Assembly (NCBI GenBank): GCA_027627225.1
Contig: CM051040.1
Coordinates: 25,651,634-25,715,633 of the forward strand
Direction: 5' to 3'
Source of the DNA: Congeria kusceri
Lineage: Eukaryota; Mollusca; Bivalvia; Myida; Dreissenidae
DNA length: 64,000 nt
Part shown: positions 56,882-64,000 of the stretch, piece by piece
Numbering within the stretch: the stretch's first letter is position 1
How the letters are laid out: every line of letters starts with the position of its first letter
Translations under genes and position numbers: made by a program
Notes under the pieces: model-generated
Database searches by the model: none
What the model saw: the letters and a program-made list of their open reading frames with translations, nothing else
What the model was told of the DNA's origin: nothing

Positions 56882-56929
56882 GTATACACGATACATGAGT
56901 TACTTGATTCAGCAGTATGGTCCGTTTTT

Positions 56930-57765
56930 AGCTCACCTGAGCACAAAGTGCTCAAGGATGAGCTATTGTGGTCAGTTTGTGTCCTGCGTCCGTCGTCCAT
57001 CGTCAATCGTCCGTCGTCCACATTTTACTTCAAACAACTTCTTCTCTGAAACCACTAGGCGGATTTTAACCAAGCTTTTCAGGAATGTTCCTGGGATGGT
57101 CCTTTACCAAATTCCTTCAATTTATTAACTATATTGAAAACTCTGGTTGTCATGGCAACCAAAAGCTTAACAACGGGACAACTTAAAAAATCTTCTTGTC
57201 AGAAACCACTAGCTGGATTTGCAAATTGTTTTCACATAAATGCTCCTTGGGTGATCCTCTACCAAACACCTTCAAGTGATTTTGATTTGTTAAAAAACAT
57301 GACCGCCAGGGGTCGGGGCAGTTTTCCTTATATGGCTATATTGAAAACTTAAAAAAAATCTTCTTGTCTGAAACCACTGGCTGGATTTTAAAATAATTTC
57401 ACATAAATGTTCCTTGGATGACCCTCTATCAAATTTCTTGAAATCATTTTGATTTCTTTAAAAACATGGCCGCCAGGGGGCGGGGCAGTTTTCCTTATAA
57501 TAGCTACATTGAAAACTTAAAAAATCTTCTTGTCTGAAACCACTGGCTGAATTTCAAAATGATTTCACATACATGTTCCTTGGGTGACCGTCTACCAAAT
57601 TCCTGGAAATCATTTTGATTCGTTAAAAATAATGGCCGCCGGGGGGGCGGAACAGTTTTCCTTATATGGCTATGTTGAAAGCTAAAACAATATTATATTA
57701 AGCCATTATGATGCTTTACACTCAGGTGAGCGACCTAGGGCCATGTTGGCCCTCTTGTTTATTTA
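56930..57765. repeat. Tandem repeat with CTCACCTGAGCAC edge, four ~160-bp units
   Basis: Begins AGCTCACCTGAGCACAAAGT and contains GTCCGTCGTCCA words. Units then repeat CTTCTTGTCTGAAACCACTG, GCTGGATTTTAAAATAATTT, CACATAAATGTTCCTTGG, ATGACCCTCTACCAAATT and ATGGCCGCCAGGGGGCGGGG. It ends TCAGGTGAGCGACCTAGGGC. Related in wording to 7560-8350. Confidence 0.75.
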
Positions 57766-57807
57766 ACGCCCTGGCAGATGAGAGCTGTTAGTTACATTAT
57801 AATGTTT

Positions 57808-58000
57808 AGGAGGCCGTAATGGTGTAGTGGATATGGTGTCCGCCTTGCGACCGGGAAGTCCCGGCTTCGATTCCCACTCAGGGGGCGTTCGCAAGATCTT
57901 TCCAAAGACACCAACTATTGGTTCTTCCCAGGATACGGACTCGAAGGTGTCTCTATAAGACTAAGGCTTCCGATGCAATCGAGCTTAAATAAAAAGGTTT
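57808..58000 (+). repeat. tRNA-derived SINE family S1, copy 2
   Basis: GGAGGCCGTAATGGTGTAGT GGATATGG (box A region), box B GGCTTCGATTCCC, then the same body as 27453-27645 (CCAAAGACACCAACTATTGG, CGGACTCGAAGGTGTCTC, TCCGATGCAATCGA) and an AATAAAAAGG tail. Confidence 0.75.
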
Positions 58001-58311
58001 AAATTAAATTATTATGTTATATATAGTGTATATTTATAGCACACTGACAGGCTCAAAATAGAATAGGATAGGTATTTATACAATCTCATTAAAATCATCT
58101 CCACTCGGACGCTACTATATTATCCGCTGACTGGATCTGATGACTTCTCATTAGGTGTCACGTTCAGACGACCTTTTCCTGAGCCTAACTTTATATATAA
58201 ACCACACAAACTATGCACGAAATTAACGTGAACTTTGGATGTTTAGTCGCCTAATGTACCACTATATCCTTTGTTGTCAACGTGAAAATTAACTATACAT
58301 GATTTATTCCC

Positions 58312-59175
58312 GAGAATTTTGGCCGCGACCGATTTTGGCCGCGACCAATTTTGGCAGATTTATTACCCTGTGTCATTTTTTCCACTATAGAATATATACA
58401 TCCCGAATTTTGTGGACTTAACTTCTCTTTAACTGCTTGGCTGATTTTAATCAAACTTTCACAGCTGAAGAACCTTAACGTGTAGGTGATGGTTAAGGGA
58501 AGGAATGGCAGCGAGCATTTTGGGCAGAATTATGGCTCTTTGTCGTTTTTTTTCCACTATAGAATATACTCTTCCTGAAATTTCCTCTTTAACTGCTTGG
58601 TCGATTGCGCTCAAACTTTCACGGCTGAAAGACCTTAACGTGTTGGTGATAGCAAAGGAAGGAATTTTGGCTGCGACTAATTTGGCAGAGTTATGGCAAT
58701 ATGCCATTTTTCCGGGAAATAATATATATGAAAATTAATTTGTGGAGGCAAATATAAGTGATGGCGACACGCCCTCTGTCAGTGTCCAAACATGTGTCGT
58801 GGGGGCATCCGTGTCTGTGACGGTGTCCGGACAAAAGCCCCTTGCTCAAAAGTCCCTTGGTGTAAAAATGCACACATGTACATAAGCCCCTTGGTATATT
58901 TAACAGAGTGGAGATAAGTGCCTTGGTAGATTAACAAGATGTCTGTGACACATCTTGATGAGGTTTGCGTTCTATTCTGAAAGTAATAACTATTAGTAAC
59001 AAATTTAGAACAAAATATGTATGCATAATCATGAAGGTCAGAAAGAAACAAAATTCTGTACTTTTTCGTCATTTTAATTGGACTTATTAAATAGACACGG
59101 AATCTTTTGAAATGTTACATCATACAAGAATCTCAAGGACAAACTTTTCTAATTAGTCATGCCGGTTGGTTCAAA

Positions 59176-59178
<3 letters not shown>
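58312..59178. repeat. Dispersed repeat family B, copy interrupted by LINE
   Basis: Matches 12400-13250 almost base for base (for example GGTGTCCGGACAAAAGCCCC, TTGATGAGGTTTGCGTTCTA). It stops at TTCAAATACT, where the LINE T-run begins, while the copy at 13.2 kb continues with GTTTAGATTAGACAGG. Confidence 0.8.
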
Positions 59179-59213
<35 letters not shown>

Positions 59214-59457
59214 CCGTTCTATATATTTTATTTTCCTCGTCAATAGGTGTGTGAGGGTCGAGGGCATCCCCCTCCACACCGTACATCATGAGTATTGATA
59301 ATAGTTCAACATGCATGATATATAATATTACAATGAAGACAAGTGCTCACAATTGCATATTAACAATAATATCATAATTGCTTAAACAGCAATATACAAA
59401 TTGATACACATATTGAAATTTTGAATATACCGATAAAATATGCAAGTCACAATGTTC

Positions 59458-60620
59458 TTAACGATACAGATTTAACAAAATGTCCCATGTAGTTATTAAG
59501 TTAGAATCTAAATTGCAGAAGAAGTTCATTTCCTTCAAAATATGATACTGGATAGAAAAGAATGATCTTGCCGCGATAACGGTAGGTAATGTTTGAATCA
59601 TTTTACAATTATAAATAAACCTTTTAGTGAGAAGGAATGTTAGATTAAGAGGACTACTTGTGTTTTTATGTCCTAACATGAAAGAGGGTGCATTTATGAA
59701 GTCAGCGAATACCTCAAAACCTTCAAACAAATCAGCAATAAATTTTTTAACGTATTTACATTCCCAAAAAATGTGCTCAATTGTTTCCGACATATCATGA
59801 CAGAAAGAGCATTCATCTGACGATTTATAATTGATTTTATACAAAAAATAGTTGGTACCAATAATTCGGTGTATAATTCTGTACTGGAACCATTGTAGCG
59901 TAGAATCTTTGGTTATACAAAATGGCATACTAAAGATATGGTTCCAGTCTTTTAATTCAATATTTTCAAAAATGCTCGTCCATTTTGACATACAGACTGG
60001 TAAAGTGTCATTTGTTTTAACAATATTATACATGGGTTGGGTACCTATTTGATATTTTAAAATGGATATCACTTGAAGGGGAACAAAAGGCTTAACAAAG
60101 TCAAAATCTGCAATCGTATTCAGAGCAGATGTTTTATCGAACAAACCATATTTCTTCAAGTATTTAGTAACTACATTAATAATACCTATGTAATGCAAGT
60201 AGTTTGGATAGAAATTATATCTGTTACACAGTTCTTCATAGCTATATAATTCTAACCCATCGTTGTTTTTGATCAAATCGCAGATAAAATGCACGCCATT
60301 TTCAAACCATGTTTTGAGGAATACACTTTTATTACCGATCGTTATATCAGGATTATAGAATATTGGGGTTTGTAATATGTATTTTATATTTAATGATTCT
60401 GCTTTGCGGAAATCAACAAACGATTTTAAAGTGTCTTTCCAAAAAGCATTGCCTGTTTTATTTATAAGGTTTTCTGGATAGTGAACACCACAGTTGTAAA
60501 GTTTTTGGGTGTCTATTATCATTTTTACAATATTAATCCATTTACCATTTCCTGTGATGATCCTTCGTATCCAAGAACATTTCAACGCAATTATAAATGA
60601 AAAGATGTCGACCATTATTA
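59458..60620 (-). CDS. LINE ORF2, C-terminal part in shifted frame
   Basis: An open frame of about 385 residues that continues ORF2 after a one-base shift near 60613-60621. It holds the C-terminal domain with a Cys/His cluster CSFCHDMSETIEHIFWEC (zf-RVT type, typical of L1-like elements) and ends in TAA shortly before the 3' UTR. The frame formally extends upstream to 60687, but residues before about 60620 are out of family. Confidence 0.8.
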
Positions 60621-63265
60621 AGACCTCCTTCAGTATATTCTTTAATAAGTACATTTTTGTTAATTTTTGAACTCCCATTCCACACAAAGTTTAAAAAGAG
60701 ATCATTAAGCTCAACCAATATTCTATGTGGTGGATTGGGAAGTGAAACAAATAAATGGTTAAGCACTGGCAAAGCAATCGTTTTTATTACTTGTATCCTT
60801 CCAATGGGAGTTAATATCCTTCTGGACCAGTTTTTAAGCAGCGTTCTAATTCTATACAATTTATCCATATAATTAAGATCTATCATCTTATCAAGATCGA
60901 CATGAAATGTTAAACCAAGCATATCAAAAGTATGCTGGTTCCATTTTAACTTCCATCTAGTTTTTATGCTTTCGGAACTGAATTTATGCTTCCCTATCCA
61001 AACTACTTTGGTTTTGTCGAAATTTACCTTTAAGCCAGAGCACAATGTGAAATGCGACAAATCATCTAAGGTTTCATTAAGGGATTCTGCAGAGCCATCC
61101 AGGAGTATAGACGTATCATCAGCAAATTGCGATAACTTATATTCAGTATTATCCATTTTGATTCCTTTGATTTTGGGATTTGCCCTGAGTTTAAGAGATA
61201 AAATTTCAGCGCATAAAATAAAAATATAACAACTGAGGGGATCACCTTGACGACAACCACGTTGTATTTGAAAAAACTCAGATAACGACCCACACTGCGT
61301 TACTGCTGAAATGCCATCCTTATATAAAACGTTAAACCATTTTTTCATGTCAGGACCGAAATTAAACAAGGAGAGTGTTTTGTTTACAAACCTCCATGAC
61401 AAGGAATCAAAAGCCTTTTCAAAATCTATAAGTAGGAGAAGTCCGGGAATATTATTTTCCTCAGTGTATTTCAAAATGTCGTAGATTAGTCGAGTGTTTT
61501 CACCTATGAACCTGCCTTTGATAAAACCAGTTTGATCATTATTTATAAGTTTGTTAATGTATTTTTTTAATCTATTAGCAATACTTCCAGAGCCAATTTT
61601 ATATACAGTGTTTAACAATGTTATTGGACGCCAGTTTTTTAAAAATTGTCTGGGTTTATCACCCTTAGGTATGCAAGTAATTATCCCCTGTCGTTGTGTT
61701 ATAGACAAAATGCCGCTATCGAATGCGTGATTTAACGCTCTACAAACAAACGTACCTAATTTGGGCCAAAAGACTTTGAAGAAATCAATACTAAAACCAG
61801 ACGACCCAGGGCTTTTGTTGTTTGCCATGTTTTTTAAGACAAAAGAGGCCTCACTTAGTGTTATTGGCCCTTCTAATAGTTTTGACTCTTCATACGACAG
61901 TTTAGGTATGTCAATATTTGCTATAAAAAAAAAGCTATTAAAATCATCATCAATGTTGGTATTGTCGTTATTTTGATACAATGTTTTATAAAACAAAGCG
62001 GTTTCGTTCAAGATATCAACCTGCTTGTCTAAAACAAGTCCGTCATCAGTTGTTAGGCTAGTGATAGTTTTTGTTGTATAGTTATATTTTTCGAGGTTAC
62101 AAAAAAGTTTTGATGGTTTTTCTCCAAATTGTATCCATTCGGCTCGCGATCTTATTATGGCTCCTTTTAATTTCTCTTCTTGTATTTTCATTAGTTCATC
62201 TTTTAATTTAAGTATAATTTGCACGTTACTCTCGGTCAACAATTTCTCGTGTTGTTCAATTTCAGCTTTTAATTGGTTTTCGCGCTTGTTACGCGATTTT
62301 GTTTTATACGAACTATATGAAATAGCTTTACCTCTTATTTCCATTAAAACTGTATCTAAAAAAAGTTGGTCGTTTATTAAAAACTGTATGTCTTGGTCAG
62401 GTATTGTATCAATGTTATCTTTATTGTATACAGGTAACATATATTGTTTCTTTATTTCGGTAATTGTATCATTTATTGTGTTAATGTAGTTGATGTCGCT
62501 AAGAAGCATGTTATTATGTTTCCACAGACCTTTTCCGTGTTTAAAATCAGTAAATTTTAATGTCAACGTTACACTCGAATGATCAGATTGGTAACTGGGC
62601 AATATATTAATGTCGTGAAAAAACGGTGACAAAAATGACGATAAAAGATAAAAATCAAGCCGGGCTTGTTGTATTGGATTTGTTCTTCTCCATGTATATC
62701 GTCTAGAGTTAGGATATAATATCCTAAACGGATCTGTAAGAACACGATCTTCCATATTTTTTAAAATAAATTCTCTTGCATTTTTATTATTTATTGATTT
62801 GTAGTTTTGATAATCTATATTTGGGTCTAGAACCAAATTAAAGTCGCCACAAATTAAGTAGGAGTCATTCCCAATATTGTCAATAATATCAAAAATATTG
62901 GTGAAAAATTCGGGACTGTCAGAGTTCGGTCCGTATATAGAGGCAAGTGTGAGTCTAGTTTCACCAATATTTATATCCAAAATAATATAGTTACCAAATT
63001 CATCATATTGTACATTATGTATTTTATACTCAAGTATTTTCGACAAAAGTATTGCTACACCACGCGAATTAGAAGAGCCATAACTTAGGAAACACTCTGA
63101 TCCCCATTCTGAGTAAATGGTTTTAATCTGTTCGTTAATAAAGTGTGTGTCTTGAAGGCAGTAAATATCACATTTTGTTTCTTTTAAGTATTGAAAAACT
63201 TGTAATCGCTTCTTTTTCCCCTGAATGCCTCTGCAGTTGACAGATAAAATTTTAAGCTCGCTCAT
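60606..63265 (-). CDS. LINE ORF2: APE endonuclease and reverse transcriptase
   Basis: Starts MSELKILSVNCRGIQGKKKR. Residues ~1-235 are an apurinic-like endonuclease (CLQDTHF, ASIYGPNSD, ICGDFN, YTWRR, ARLDFYL, SDHSSV). A linker with a charged helix follows. Residues ~450-790 are reverse transcriptase (NKSPGSSGFSIDFFKVFW, WRPITLLNTVYKI, LLLIDFEKAFDSLSWRF, QRGCRQGDPLS, FADDTSILL with the catalytic pair). The enzyme nicks DNA and reverse-transcribes its own RNA at the target. The frame is lost near the end of the linker to the C-terminal domain. No in-frame stops occur otherwise. It lacks a visible RNase H domain, as expected for this clade. Confidence 0.9.
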
Positions 63266-63400
63266 AGATAAGCAAAACTAAGGAACATATAAAATGTAGC
63301 ACTTGCATGCATAGTAACAACACAACATACCTTGTAGTACAGAACGGAAAAAGTATAAAATAATAATAGAAAAAAAAAAAAAAATAACATGAAAGGAAAA

Positions 63401-64000
63401 AAAATAAGTGAACATAATAAGGTATCTTTTTGTTAGGAAAATTAGAACCGAGTCAAAATAGCATATACAAATCAGTAAATGTTTTCATTAATAAGCTTGT
63501 CACTAGGATTAATGAACAATGGCAACATCTGAAGATATCAATAAATAGCTATCAGTATTTAATAATATGTAGAGCTTTAATAACTCTATGTATTTGCTCT
63601 AGTGTAAATTATAATTTGTCTAAGTTTAGAAATATATTGAACATAATCTATATTATATATTGTATATTAAATAGAAAAAAAAAAAAATGTGTATTTGTCC
63701 CTGTTTACTTTATAAACAATAAGAGGAAACAAAAAGATGCAGACTTGTGGCAACAAGTGTTGTATTTTTTTTACAAGAGATTGATACTTAAAAATATATA
63801 TTGAACATAATCTATATTATATATTGTATATTAACTAGAGAACAGTGTGTATTTGTCCCTGTTTACTTTATAAACAATAAGAGGAAACAAAAAGATGCAG
63901 ACTTGTGGCAACAGGTGCTGTATTTTTTTTACACGAGATTGATACTTAAAAACATCAATATTTACATACAGGATTTTACAGAATAAATCAACATTATATA
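63401..64000. repeat. AT-rich region upstream of LINE ORF2 with 164-bp tandem duplication
   Basis: A unit beginning TTGAACATAATCTATATTAT and containing TGTATTTGTCCCTGTTTACT, AGAGGAAACAAAAAGATGCA and GACTTGTGGCAACA occurs at 63637 and again at 63801, nearly identical. It could be the LINE's own 5' region or flanking DNA. No ORF1-like frame is present. Confidence 0.7.

Larger units (their letters stand above)
59179..63400 (-). mobile_element. L1/Tx1-like LINE, 3' complete, one frameshift in ORF2
   Basis: The element reads on the minus strand and ends in a ~35-base poly(A) tail (T-run 59179-59213 on the + strand), then a short 3' UTR. ORF2 spans 63265 to 59458 in two frames. Its 5' limit is not visible; no ORF1 frame is present between 63265 and the window end. 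The long intact frame suggests fairly recent insertion. Confidence 0.85.

Overview
This is a eukaryotic window, most likely from a bivalve mollusc. That inference rests on small GT-AG exons split by long repeat-filled introns, a metazoan SETD2 tail, a Cys-loop receptor of the kind heavily expanded in bivalves, tRNA-derived SINEs, many MITE-like inverted-repeat elements, and a LINE. I see no bacterial operons, rRNA genes or CRISPR arrays. Most open frames in the window are low-complexity tandem arrays or chance frames.

Layout: (1) 4.48-5.84 kb, + strand: the last three coding exons of SETD2 (SRI domain, binds phosphorylated RNA polymerase II), with a 3' UTR and an AATAAA near 6.55 kb. (2) 10.37-14.72 kb, + strand: a complete three-exon gene of 226 codons for a YdcF/SanA-like DUF218 protein, a fold best known from bacteria. 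(3) 14.7-25.9 kb: no confident gene; diverged local duplications (14.8-16.3 and 23.2-25.0 kb), perfect or near-perfect palindromes, SINEs, MITEs and a possible 3.7-kb inverted-repeat element. (4) 25.96-41.82 kb, + strand: a complete nine-exon Cys-loop (nicotinic-receptor-like) ion-channel subunit of 442 codons. All exon phases join without a stop, and the 45-, 110- and 106-bp exons are compact as in vertebrate nicotinic receptor genes. (5) 42-55.8 kb: no gene seen; diverged repeats, MITEs and palindromes. (6) 55.8-58.2 kb: a partial duplicate of the receptor intron 1/exon 2 region, with an intact second exon 2. (7) 59.18-63.27 kb and beyond, - strand: an L1/Tx1-like LINE with a poly(A) tail and one frameshift, inserted in a repeat whose other copy is at 12.4-13.4 kb.

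The most unusual feature lies in the receptor gene. A ~98-bp minisatellite in intron 2 runs directly into exon 3, and each unit repeats the exon 3 acceptor region plus the first ~20 bases of the exon. A separate 38-bp minisatellite begins at the exon 5 donor and repeats that donor (CAG|GTCAGT) roughly 20 times. The gene therefore carries arrays of decoy acceptors and decoy donors made from its own splice sites. Other introns hold further unrelated arrays: 57- and ~60-bp units in intron 1, a TAC triplet array in intron 4 and a 30-bp unit in intron 7.
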